Shown here: piece by piece, positions 1 to 6,334 of the stretch
Layout of the letters: the number at the start of each line of letters is the position of its first letter
Numbering within the stretch: position 1 is the stretch's first letter
Assembly (NCBI GenBank): GCA_964631595.1
Contig: CAZVXL010000020.1
Span: forward strand, 1-28,348
Origin: UMGS1312 sp964631595
GTDB lineage: Bacteria > Bacillota > Clostridia > Oscillospirales > CAG-272
Reading direction: 5' to 3'
DNA: 28,348 nucleotides
Notes under the pieces: generated by a model
Seen by the model: only the letters and a program-made list of their open reading frames with translations
Databases searched by the model: none
Told to the model about the DNA's origin: nothing
Program-made: the position numbers and the translations under genes

Positions 1-1
1 A

Positions 2-436
2 GCCTTATCGGTTTCAAATACCTTAACGGACAGACTTCATACAGATACTATTACGCTTGTGCTTAATAAAGGCACACCGCTTGTAGCATTGAGGTCTAAA
101 AAAGTCGGTATAAATACACCCGACCCACAAGATGCTCTCGATGTCCGTGAGGGTAATATCTTAATGAACGGCTATCGAATTATGGGTTTTGTATCAGTGT
201 TGGGGAATACAGAAGATTTGAATGATTACAAAGAAAACGGCATTTTCACACAAGCCGCAAACGCAAACGCAAGTACGGACAGACATTATCCCGTAGCAAG
301 AGCCGGTTATTTGGAAGTTATTACAAATCCGTCTGGATATGTTTTGCACAGATACACCACTTACGATTGTACGGCTATCTATTTAAGATATTTTTATTCA
401 AACTCTTGGAGTTCTTGGAAAACTATTACCCTGTAA
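2..436 (+). CDS. Phage tail fibre C-terminal part with pyocin-knob-like domain (5' end outside window)
   Basis: The reading frame is open from base 2 with no start of its own, so this is the 3' end of a longer gene. The last ~80 residues show the spaced D-L-N, G-Y and W...W pattern of pyocin-knob domains, which sit in phage tail fibres and receptor-binding tips. Visible pieces are GNTEDLNDYKENGIF, then a YPVARAGYLEV segment, and a terminal SWSSWKTITL. The N-terminal part seen here (GINTPDPQDALDV) resembles the repeated shaft of tail spikes that precedes a tip. The next gene follows 15 bases later and starts behind a GGAGG site, so the two are probably co-transcribed as a tail-tip cassette. 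The fold assignment is by pattern; host-binding specificity cannot be inferred. Confidence 0.7.
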   Translation, partial: ALSVSNTLTDRLHTDTITLVLNKGTPLVALRSKKVGINTPDPQDALDVREGNILMNGYRIMGFVSVLGNTEDLNDYKENGIFTQAANANASTDRHYPVARAGYLEVITNPSGYVLHRYTTYDCTAIYLRYFYSNSWSSWKTITL

Positions 437-451
437 TAAGGAGGTAAAACT

Positions 452-1144
452 ATGGCTCTTATCGTTAAACAACTTTCGGTCGATGTTGCACGGGAAAATA
501 TATTCCAATCAATCATCGCAAAGCAGTACGATACAGATTCTCGTTTTTTAACAGTTAGATTAACGAACGAGGGAGAACAGATTACTGTTAGTCCCACATC
601 GGTTATTATCATAAACGCTGTAAGAGAAGATAACGAGGCAAAGGCTTTCGCTGGTACAGTGAATGAGGACGGCACGGTTACTGTCCCTATCACATATTGG
701 ATGCTCGAATTGGACGGGATTGTCAAATGTGATATTTCGGTCATTGACAGCGAACAGAGAAAATTAACGACCACTTCTTTTACAATCAGCGTTGAAGCCG
801 CCGCTTACTCTGGTACAGACATTACAGAGAACGAGAGTTACGATGTTCTTGTTTCTTTGATTGGTGAAATATCGGAAATTCAAGCGGTGGAAGCCTCAAG
901 AGTTGAGGCTGAAATTGCGAGAGCAGAAGCCGAAACTGCTCGTATTACTGCCGAACAGGAAAGAATATCGGCAGAAAAAGCCAGAGCTACAAGCGAACAA
1001 AATCGTGTGTCAGCTTGGGCGAACGCTCTCGGTATTAAAGAAATCTATATCAATAATGTCGATGAAAACAAACAATATTTATTTCAGTTGCAAATCGTAA
1101 ATGGTAAACCTGTACTTTATTACGAAGAAGCAACCGCAGAATAA
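452..1144 (+). CDS. Phage baseplate upper protein (BppU-like)
   Basis: This 230-residue protein starts with ATG at 452 behind a good AAGGAGG site. The first ~120 residues are a beta-rich domain (FLTVRLTNEGEQ, then a DGTVTVPITYWMLE segment) typical of BppU N-terminal domains, which attach receptor-binding proteins to the baseplate in Gram-positive siphophages. Residues ~140-190 form an Ala/Glu/Arg-rich heptad stretch (EASRVEAEIARAEAETARIT), a clear trimeric coiled-coil shaft. The short C-terminal tip ends in EEATAE. It lies between the fibre end and another tail protein, each separated by about 15 bases and each with its own strong ribosome site. The gene appears intact. The alternative is a generic tail fibre with a BppU-like head. 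Confidence 0.75.
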   Translation: MALIVKQLSVDVARENIFQSIIAKQYDTDSRFLTVRLTNEGEQITVSPTSVIIINAVREDNEAKAFAGTVNEDGTVTVPITYWMLELDGIVKCDISVIDSEQRKLTTTSFTISVEAAAYSGTDITENESYDVLVSLIGEISEIQAVEASRVEAEIARAEAETARITAEQERISAEKARATSEQNRVSAWANALGIKEIYINNVDENKQYLFQLQIVNGKPVLYYEEATAE

Positions 1145-1158
1145 AGGAGGTAAAACAA

Positions 1159-1860
1159 ATGTCAACATTAAATCTTTTGTCGGAAGAAACTTTTGTTGAG
1201 AAAATGGACAACCAGAACATTCTCCTTGCAGCGATTGCGAGCAACGGTGGCGGTGTGAAAATCACCTCTTGGAGTGCCGTTCAGCAGATTGTTCGTTTGG
1301 GTCTTGCTTCAAAAGTATTCGCTATTGGCGACCAATTTATCAGTACAAAAGGCGATGCACAGTTGATATGGGACATTATCGGTTTCGACCACGATGTTCC
1401 GGCTGATAGTCAGTTTAAGCACAGTATGACAATTCAACTTCACGATTGTTATACTTCTGCTCAATTTGATGCACGAGAAGCATTATATTACGCTGCGGAA
1501 GATTTACCGGCTGGTACATACAATTTCAGTATTGTATCACAACCTTGGTACACTGCCGATAACGGCAAGACTTTCCAATTCACTTTGGCTAATGATTTAG
1601 CCGCCGGTGGACAGATTGTTCTTGAAATGACCTACAATCAAGCTCTTGCTGGAAAAAGCGTCAAAGTTTACGAAAATAGCACTTCGACAATGGCTATCGA
1701 AACTTGTACTGTTAGTGAGGGAACAGGTGGTACAGCTTTAGGCAAAACAGACGGCTCGGTTGAAAATCTTAACCATATTCAAAGAGCGGTTATGGGTCTA
1801 ACCGTTGGACACATTCGGCAATCAAGCAGTGGCTTAAACCCATATCGGAGGCTTTCTTAA
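1159..1860 (+). pseudogene. Phage tail protein, frameshifted and truncated at a rearrangement junction
   Basis: The gene starts at ATG 1159 behind AAAGGAGG and reads well to about residue 209 (NHIQRAV). The family expectation after that is a segment like YGSNRW-xxSAIRQWLN. That segment is present in another frame from 1790 (YGSNRWTHSAIKQWL), which implies a one-base loss near 1786-1791. After the corrected QWL at about 1835 the DNA becomes the reverse strand of a translocase gene. The C-terminal half is therefore missing and the last ~20 residues of the open frame are nonsense. The family is common in Clostridia phages next to baseplate and lysis genes; its exact role is not known to me. The product is probably non-functional. 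A sequencing error could explain the frameshift but not the truncation. Confidence 0.7.
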
Positions 1861-2485
1861 AACCCTGTGCTGCCATAACATTATACCGTCTGTCCATTTC
1901 ATTACATACCGCCTCAAGCGTTGCAACGGCTGATGTATGGTCTTTCACAATCGGACATTCTAAATGTGGCAGACCCTCATATTTTGACAGTTCTACTTTC
2001 TTTGGGTCTATCATTACGAAACGCAAGGTAGCCGGAGTTTCACTATACAGCAACGATACAATCATACTGTTAAGCAATACGGACTTACCACTTCCTGTAG
2101 CACCGGCAATTAAGATGTGCGGCATCTTACCTACTGATAATATAACTGATTCATTGTCACAAGAACAACCGAGGCAAGTTCGGAGAGTTCGGTCGTACTC
2201 ATTAAAAGTTTTAGTTAGCATACACTCTTGTATAGTAACAGTCTTTCGCTTGACGGTGGGTATTTCTAAAGCAAAATCACCGCTGCGACTTGCTATCTGT
2301 TTTACGCTGGAGTGTATTCTTGCTGATACAACCGCAAGTGGCTTTTTCAACTGTGTAATCTGTAATACATTATTGAGCTTAAAGTGATAGGTCGCAACCT
2401 GTGGAGCAACAACTTGTTTTACCAATTCGCAAGGGACTCCACACGCTGTTATTACCTTTGCAATTTCTGTACCATAAACCATCAT
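1790..2485 (-). pseudogene. FtsK/SpoIIIE-type DNA translocase fragment (both ends missing)
   Basis: The translation holds the core of an FtsK-type motor. It has a GVPCE...VATYHFK beta domain, then HILIAGATGSGKSVLLNSMI (Walker A, plus-strand complement near 2080-2110), FVMIDPKKVEL, and the helix ending EMDRRYNVMAAQGFKK. The Walker B block that should follow (an IDELADL-like motif) is absent, because the frame meets the reversed tail gene at about 1840 and the last ~15 residues are junction nonsense. The N-terminus is also missing: upstream it is fused out of frame to the next leftward gene near 2480, and there is no ribosome site for the first ATG. In phages and conjugative elements such motors move DNA. 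Without Walker B this one should be inactive. Confidence 0.75.
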
Positions 2486-3134
2486 CGCCGGACTCGTTTA
2501 TAAAATATATAGCTTTCAACAACGGACTGTGTAACGAGGCTGTTGCTTTCGTACTGCTTCCCAGAATAGTTAAAACTTCTGCGAGTTTTTCACCGTCCAC
2601 GGCTGGAAGCCCCTCCCCGAAGTCATAAGTCGGACTAAACTTTTTAATATGTTTATTCAATGCTTTTTGAGTCTTATTATGTGCTGTAAGTTCTGCAAGG
2701 CTCGGAAGAGTCAACACTTCGCCGCTATTCTTTGATGTGCTGTCTAAAATTTCAACATAATTTAGCGGAGTTTCTCCGGCTGGGTACTCTTGGAGGGGTA
2801 ACGGCTTGGAAAGTCTTACACAACTGCAAGAGCCTCCGATTATCTGCTTACCGTCCGAAACATAAGCCCCGAAAGATTTATCGAGTTTTCCAAGGTGTTT
2901 GAAAATCTTTTCGGCTGCTTTCTTTGCTGACAACTTGCCGGAGGCTTTAGCTGCTTCGTTTTTCAAGTCGTCCTGTAAATCTTTTAACAAGTCGGTCAAT
3001 AATGCCGGGGTCGTGCCTGTGTCCCCGAATCGCTCCGGGGATTTGCTCAACATAAAATTAGCGGCTTTTCTGTCTTCCTCTGGTAAACTCACAATAATAT
3101 TATTTACTTTTTCAATCAATTTTTCGGTCGTCAT
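2379..3134 (-). CDS. Phage early protein, possible sliding-clamp-like fold, with chimeric C-terminus
   Basis: The gene starts at 3134 behind TAAAGGAG, 14 bases after the 43-residue gene upstream. It encodes 251 residues. The N-terminal ~90 are helical and charged. The middle has DGKQIIGGSCSCVRLSK and the C-terminal part has LLKAIYF followed by SGDDGL. The ending resembles the pattern (xxKPIYF...GDGLLxPVR) at the C-terminus of beta-clamp-like proteins, but this is a weak resemblance and I do not recognise the family securely. After DDGL (about 2476) the expected end is replaced by ~30 residues read out of frame through the FtsK fragment. The protein probably lost its last few native residues. 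It is the fourth gene of the leftward early operon. Confidence 0.5.
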   Translation of the reverse strand: MTTEKLIEKVNNIIVSLPEEDRKAANFMLSKSPERFGDTGTTPALLTDLLKDLQDDLKNEAAKASGKLSAKKAAEKIFKHLGKLDKSFGAYVSDGKQIIGGSCSCVRLSKPLPLQEYPAGETPLNYVEILDSTSKNSGEVLTLPSLAELTAHNKTQKALNKHIKKFSPTYDFGEGLPAVDGEKLAEVLTILGSSTKATASLHSPLLKAIYFINESGDDGLWYRNCKGNNSVWSPLRIGKTSCCSTGCDLSL

Positions 3135-3148
3135 TTTCTCGTACTCCT

Positions 3149-3280
3149 TTAATCTACATAATCAAATAATTTTTCAAGTGTTCTAACGCTGAATTTTTGC
3201 AACTGCTCCCGGCTGTTATTGTTCGTTTTGCGTTGCATTATTTCATCAATTAACCATTGTTTATAGTTTGATTGAGTCAT
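3149..3280 (-). CDS. Small phage protein of unknown function (43 aa)
   Basis: A short frame starts with ATG (complement of 3278-3280) and ends with TAA at 3149-3151. Its start overlaps the stop of the upstream gene as ATGA, and a GGAGG site sits just upstream, so translation is probably coupled. The product begins MTQSNYKQWLIDEIMQRK and ends LEKLFDYVD. It is hydrophilic and mostly helical, with no cysteine pairs or membrane segment. The next gene begins 14 bases downstream. Tight packing and the ribosome site support it as real; function is unknown. Confidence 0.6.
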   Translation of the reverse strand: MTQSNYKQWLIDEIMQRKTNNNSREQLQKFSVRTLEKLFDYVD

Positions 3281-3615
3281 ACTGTGCCTCCGTTCTTCAA
3301 ACAAAATTCTTTTAGTAATTCTTCAACGGCTTTTTGCTTTTCTTCAAAAGTCGCTTTATTTTCCCAACTCCATATATTACGAGCTTTTTTCTCGTACTCC
3401 TCGCAACCGTTCAAGCGTTCCCCGGGCATACCTCTATAGCCTGTGCAAATGGTCAAGCCGTAAATGTGGAATACATCAAAATTCCATCCATAAACGCCGC
3501 AAGTATAAGCCGATGCATCGTGATTCCTCAGTAAATGTTGTAAATCGCAATAGCCGCAACTTTTCAAATTTTCGCCCGAAGTGGTGAGGGCTTTTCGTGT
3601 TGTTCTGTACTTCAT
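3277..3615 (-). CDS. Phage early protein of unknown function (112 aa)
   Basis: ATG at 3615 is preceded by a strong CGGAGGTAATT site. The 112-residue product starts MKYRTTRKALTTSGENL and contains CGYCDLQHLL, an aromatic stretch (YGWNFDVFHIYGLTICTGYRG) and a charged helical tail (EKQKAVEELLKEFCLKNGG). Four cysteines, including a C-x2-C, could bind a metal, but the spacing does not match a finger I know. It sits between a 133-residue and a 43-residue unknown gene in one leftward operon driven from the promoter near 4303-4330. I do not recognise the family. Confidence 0.65.
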   Translation of the reverse strand: MKYRTTRKALTTSGENLKSCGYCDLQHLLRNHDASAYTCGVYGWNFDVFHIYGLTICTGYRGMPGERLNGCEEYEKKARNIWSWENKATFEEKQKAVEELLKEFCLKNGGTV

Positions 3616-3720
3616 AATATAATTACCTCCGAAAAATAATATAATTGTCTGGTCTGGGCTTGTAACCAGCTACCCGGCAACATTACCGGCGGAGGCTGTC
3701 CCTCCGTCCGTTACTCTGTT

Positions 3721-4122
3721 TTAAAATGTGATATTGTGCTTTTTGCAAAGTGTCGAAAACTCTCTAAAAATTAAATGATAATAAGCCGCTTCTACTTGTA
3801 AATCGCTGTAACGCTCCGCCTCTGCTTCGGTCTGTTCGTGCCACTCTCGGAGGCTCTGCCGCTGGTCGTAATAGGTAAATTCAGCATTGAGGCAACTCGG
3901 AAGCCCTTGCAAGAAACTTTTAAACGCTTCGCATTTGCTCGGGGTTCGTCTTTGTTCAAATGGACAGTACCAGCTTTTAAACTGTTCAACTACATTTTGA
4001 AGCTTTTCCGGGGTCGTTGCGTTTTCGTTCTCGTGGTCGTTCTCATAGTCCCACGGATTCCCGAGGCGGTCGATAATGTGCTGTTGTACTTTGTTTTTAA
4101 ATTCTCTCGTTGTCGTTCTCAT
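3721..4122 (-). CDS. Phage early protein of unknown function (133 aa), first gene of leftward operon
   Basis: ATG at 4122 follows AAAGGAACTAAACACA, a workable ribosome site. The 133-residue product is hydrophilic and rich in Trp, Tyr, Glu and Gln, beginning MRTTTREFKNKVQQHIIDRLG and ending LCKKHNITF. It looks like a small all-helical cytosolic protein with no transmembrane segment. It is the first gene transcribed from the consensus leftward promoter at 4303-4330, about 175 bases upstream, so it is an immediate-early product if that promoter is controlled by the adjacent HTH protein. Between it and the next gene (3616-3720) lie 105 bases with short GC-rich inverted repeats and no frame. Family not recognised. 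Confidence 0.65.
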   Translation of the reverse strand: MRTTTREFKNKVQQHIIDRLGNPWDYENDHENENATTPEKLQNVVEQFKSWYCPFEQRRTPSKCEAFKSFLQGLPSCLNAEFTYYDQRQSLREWHEQTEAEAERYSDLQVEAAYYHLIFREFSTLCKKHNITF

Positions 4123-4281
4123 TGTGTTTAGTTCCTTTCTTTATTGGTTTATATTGTTTCTTTGTTTGTGTTGCTTTTGTTCGGTGTATCGAGTATTTAC
4201 ACGAAATAAAAAGCAACATATTTTTATATAACCGCCTCGGCTGCTCTGTGTCCTATGTGCCGTGGTTATGTTATATAGTGA

Positions 4282-4364
4282 GATATATCTCATCTATTTA
4301 TTATTATAACAGATATTTCTCATTTGTCAATAGTAAATTGATAAAAATATTTGATATTTCTCAT
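4282..4364 (-). promoter_or_regulatory. Leftward early promoter embedded in three operator-like repeats
   Basis: On the minus strand TTGACA (complement of 4325-4330), a 16-base spacer and TATAAT (complement of 4303-4308) form a perfect consensus promoter reading toward the leftward operon. The 12-mer GATATTTCTCAT lies inside the spacer at 4312-4323 and just upstream of the -35 at 4353-4364. A one-mismatch copy, GATATATCTCAT, covers about +3 to +14 at 4282-4293, within the perfect palindrome GAGATATATCTC. The placement is that of repressor operators. The 4123-4281 leader and the 4365-4550 stretch hold no gene; 4440-4495 has GC-rich partial inverted repeats before a T-run that could be a weak terminator. 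Confidence 0.75.
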
Positions 4365-4550
4365 TATTTTTAATAGTGTTGTTATTGTGTACTTTTTCAA
4401 TATATGATAGAGTCGTCCGTGCTTTTGTTCGTTCTTCATCTGCTCCGGCTCTGGTATTGTCGGAGGACTACCCCGGGGGGCTATTTTTGTTTATATATAA
4501 TGTATGGTGAACCCCACGAGTACCGAAAAATATAAAAAGACAAATAAAAT

Positions 4551-4591
4551 ATGAGAAATATCTTGACAAACAGAAATAACTGTGTTAAACT
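4551..4591 (+). promoter_or_regulatory. Rightward promoter for HTH-recombinase operon with abutting operator copy
   Basis: TTGACA at 4563-4568, 17 bases, then TAAACT at 4586-4591 form the promoter. The exact reverse complement of the leftward operator, ATGAGAAATATC, occupies 4551-4562 and touches the -35 hexamer. The HTH gene begins 29 bases after the -10 behind AAAGGAGG. The same word at both divergent promoters suggests one regulator controls both, including its own operon. Confidence 0.7.
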
Positions 4592-4619
4592 GTATTCAAA
4601 CCAAAGGAGGTAAACCAAA

Positions 4620-4844
4620 ATGAAAGCAAATAAAGTTATTAGAGAAGTTATGAAAAGACAAAACGAAAAGGTTGCGTCTCTTGCCGACAAGTTGGGACTT
4701 GTACCGAATGTATTAAGTCAACGCTTGACACAAGAAAACATCAGCACTAATAAACTTGACGAAATGCTACGAGCTATGGGTTATAAGATTGTAGTTATGC
4801 CAAGAGATGTACGAGAACAAGAGGAGTGGTTTAGAATAGAATGA
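4620..4844 (+). CDS. Small Cro/XRE-type HTH regulator
   Basis: The product has 74 residues, with ATG at 4620 behind AAAGGAGGTAAACCAAA. Residues ~15-60 form an XRE-like helix-turn-helix: VASLADKLGLVPNVLSQRL fits helices 2 and 3, followed by a helix ending DEMLRAMGYKIVVMPRD. This layout (short HTH, then LxxMGY and a beta strand) is typical of small phage and plasmid regulators of about 70 residues. It overlaps the recombinase gene by ATGA, so the two are made together. Four copies of a 12-mer around the divergent promoters are its most likely binding sites, with one copy touching its own -35, implying autoregulation. This is inferred from position, not shown. Confidence 0.75.
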   Translation: MKANKVIREVMKRQNEKVASLADKLGLVPNVLSQRLTQENISTNKLDEMLRAMGYKIVVMPRDVREQEEWFRIE

Positions 4845-5455
4845 GAACATTCGCTTATTTACGAGTATCAAGTAAAGACCAAAACCTTGCTCGTCAAATT
4901 ATATCGGTGAAAGAATACCGACCAAATATTAAGGACGAGCGTATTTATGCAGATAAAAAGTCGGGTAAAGATTTCAACCGTACTGAATACCAAAAGTTGA
5001 AAACTGCAATTCGTCCCGGCGATGAACTGATAATCCCCGAACTTGACAGGCTCGGTAGAAACAAAGAAGAAATCAAAGCTGAACTTCGAGATTTTAAAGA
5101 GAGAAAAGTTCTTGTGCGAATATTAAATGTTCCTACTACGCTTATTGAGATTCAAGGACAAGACTGGATATTCGATATGATAAACAACATATTGATAGAA
5201 GTCCTCGGTGCTATCTCGGAAGAAGAACGAAACAAAATTCGTACTCGTCAGCGTGAGGGTATAGATGCTATGCCGGTAATAGACGGCAAAAGAGTATCAG
5301 CTAAAACAGGACGAGAAATCGGAAGACCTACAAAAGAGATTTCCGATTTTCAAAAAATTCTGCAAAAACAAAAAGACGGTGAAATCACCGTCAAACAAGG
5401 TTGCTCTATTTTAGGCATAGGTCGTAGTAAATGGTACGAGCTTACTCGGGCATAA
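4841..5455 (+). CDS. Small serine recombinase (resolvase/invertase family)
   Basis: The 204-residue product has the standard layout of Hin/Gin/Tn3-resolvase enzymes. The catalytic serine is in YLRVSSKDQN (about residues 7-16), the conserved arginines in ELDRLGRNKEE (~69-79), and a long E-helix includes the EEERNKIRTRQREGI segment. After a GRPTKE hinge comes a C-terminal helix-turn-helix (ITVKQGCSILGIGRSKWYEL). It would cut and rejoin DNA through a 5' phosphoserine link. The size is that of resolvases and invertases, not of large phage integrases. The gene is coupled to the HTH protein and lies directly before a dense inverted-repeat array that may hold its target. Host-range inversion, multimer resolution or transposition are all possible. 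Confidence 0.9.
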   Translation: MRTFAYLRVSSKDQNLARQIISVKEYRPNIKDERIYADKKSGKDFNRTEYQKLKTAIRPGDELIIPELDRLGRNKEEIKAELRDFKERKVLVRILNVPTTLIEIQGQDWIFDMINNILIEVLGAISEEERNKIRTRQREGIDAMPVIDGKRVSAKTGREIGRPTKEISDFQKILQKQKDGEITVKQGCSILGIGRSKWYELTRA

Positions 5456-5457
5456 TT

Positions 5458-5757
5458 TGTTACACTTTCTGTTACATTTTCTGTCCATTTTCTTGTTTTG
5501 TTACAAAAAGTTTCTGTAACAAGCATTGAGAAAAATCACATTTGTTACATTTTCTTTCTGTAACATTTTGAGTTTCTGTAACAAAGTGTAACAGAAAATG
5601 TAACACAAGAATCCGCTTAAAATAAGGGTTTATCGGTATTTTGTTACACAAACCATTTTCTTTTCTCTATTTCTAAAGAAAAATAAAAATATATAAGAAA
5701 TAATAAAGAAAAATAATATATAAAAGAATTTAGCAATTTTTCGTGGTTTCTGTAACA
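5458..5757. repeat. Array of eleven TGTTACA/TGTAACA words in AT-rich DNA
   Basis: The word TGTTACA occurs at 5458, 5470, 5499, 5543 and 5642. Its reverse complement TGTAACA occurs at 5515, 5559, 5577, 5587, 5599 and 5751. Most are extended as TTTCTGTAACA or its complement. GTTACATTTTCTGT (5471-5484) is matched by its exact reverse complement at 5591-5604, and TGTTACACTTT (5458-5468) by 5583-5593. From 5655 to 5735 the DNA is almost pure A/T. The array begins three bases after the recombinase stop codon. It could be recombination accessory sites, replication iterons with an unwinding region, or a partition site. The 344-base gap contains no gene. Confidence 0.75.
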
Positions 5758-5799
5758 AACCTCTTTTTCAGCATCAAAATTACGAAAGGAAAATTGAAT

Positions 5800-6267
5800 A
5801 TGAATTGTCCCAGATGTCACTCCGACAAAGTGAATTTTCAAGTTGTATCGGAGAAACAAAAGACAGGTTGTTTTATGTTTTTACTGTTCGGAATATTTAA
5901 TCTCTTACGACCGAACAAAACTCAATCCTATGCCGTCTGTCAAAATTGCGGTAAGTCGTGGAAAGTAAAACCTTTTCAACGAGTGAAAGTAATTTCTGCT
6001 ACACCAACCGAAATCGTTAAGGGAAATGTTAAACTCACAAGACCCTATCGAACGCTCTACAAAGATGTGGCTGTGAAGATTACAATAAACGACCAGATTG
6101 TGAAATTAGGTAACGGAGAAACAAAAGGTATTGAACTACCAAAGGGTGAATATCAGTTACAAGTGAAAATGTACGGAGCAAAACCGACATCGTATCTTTT
6201 AAATGTTGATGATTCACCGATAGCGTTGACTTTTGAACGCAAAGGGAATAAAATTATAATAAACTAA
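5800..6267 (+). CDS. Zinc-ribbon protein of unknown function
   Basis: I place the start at ATG 5800, behind AAAGGA with a 9-base gap, rather than at the earlier in-frame GTG 5743, which lies inside the repeat array. The 155-residue product begins MNCPRCHSDKVNF and has a second C-x2-C (CQNCGKSWK) ~40 residues later, a four-cysteine zinc ribbon. Between them lies a short hydrophobic segment (FMFLLFGIFNLL) that could touch the membrane. Residues ~60-155 are beta-rich (VAVKITINDQIVKLGNGE, then KGEYQLQVKMYG), like a PEGA or carbohydrate-binding-type sandwich. It has its own terminator at 6271. Its role in the phage is unknown; it may be a lysogeny-expressed cargo gene. Confidence 0.65.
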   Translation: MNCPRCHSDKVNFQVVSEKQKTGCFMFLLFGIFNLLRPNKTQSYAVCQNCGKSWKVKPFQRVKVISATPTEIVKGNVKLTRPYRTLYKDVAVKITINDQIVKLGNGETKGIELPKGEYQLQVKMYGAKPTSYLLNVDDSPIALTFERKGNKIIIN

Positions 6268-6270
6268 ACT

Positions 6271-6321
6271 CTAACGCATAATTGCGATGCCTTAATTGGC
6301 TTTGCGATTATGCGTTTTTCT
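6271..6321 (+). terminator. Intrinsic terminator after zinc-ribbon gene
   Basis: ACGCATAAT and ATTATGCGT form a perfect 9-bp base extended by imperfect pairing up to GCC/GGC around a TTAATT loop. TTTTTCTTTT follows directly. It lies 4 bases after the stop codon, and the ribosome site of the next gene starts within a few bases of the T-run. Confidence 0.8.
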
Positions 6322-6334
6322 TTTGGAGGTCTTT

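Noticed and set aside
4481..4690. A 69-codon minus-strand hydrophobic frame across the rightward promoter
   Set aside because: It runs antisense through a consensus promoter, its operator and the HTH gene start; AT-rich antisense DNA gives Phe/Leu-rich chance frames.
5458..5757. TGTTACA array as a CRISPR
   Set aside because: Words are 7 bases, occur in both orientations and are 10-100 bases apart; this is a binding-site array, not repeat-spacer structure.
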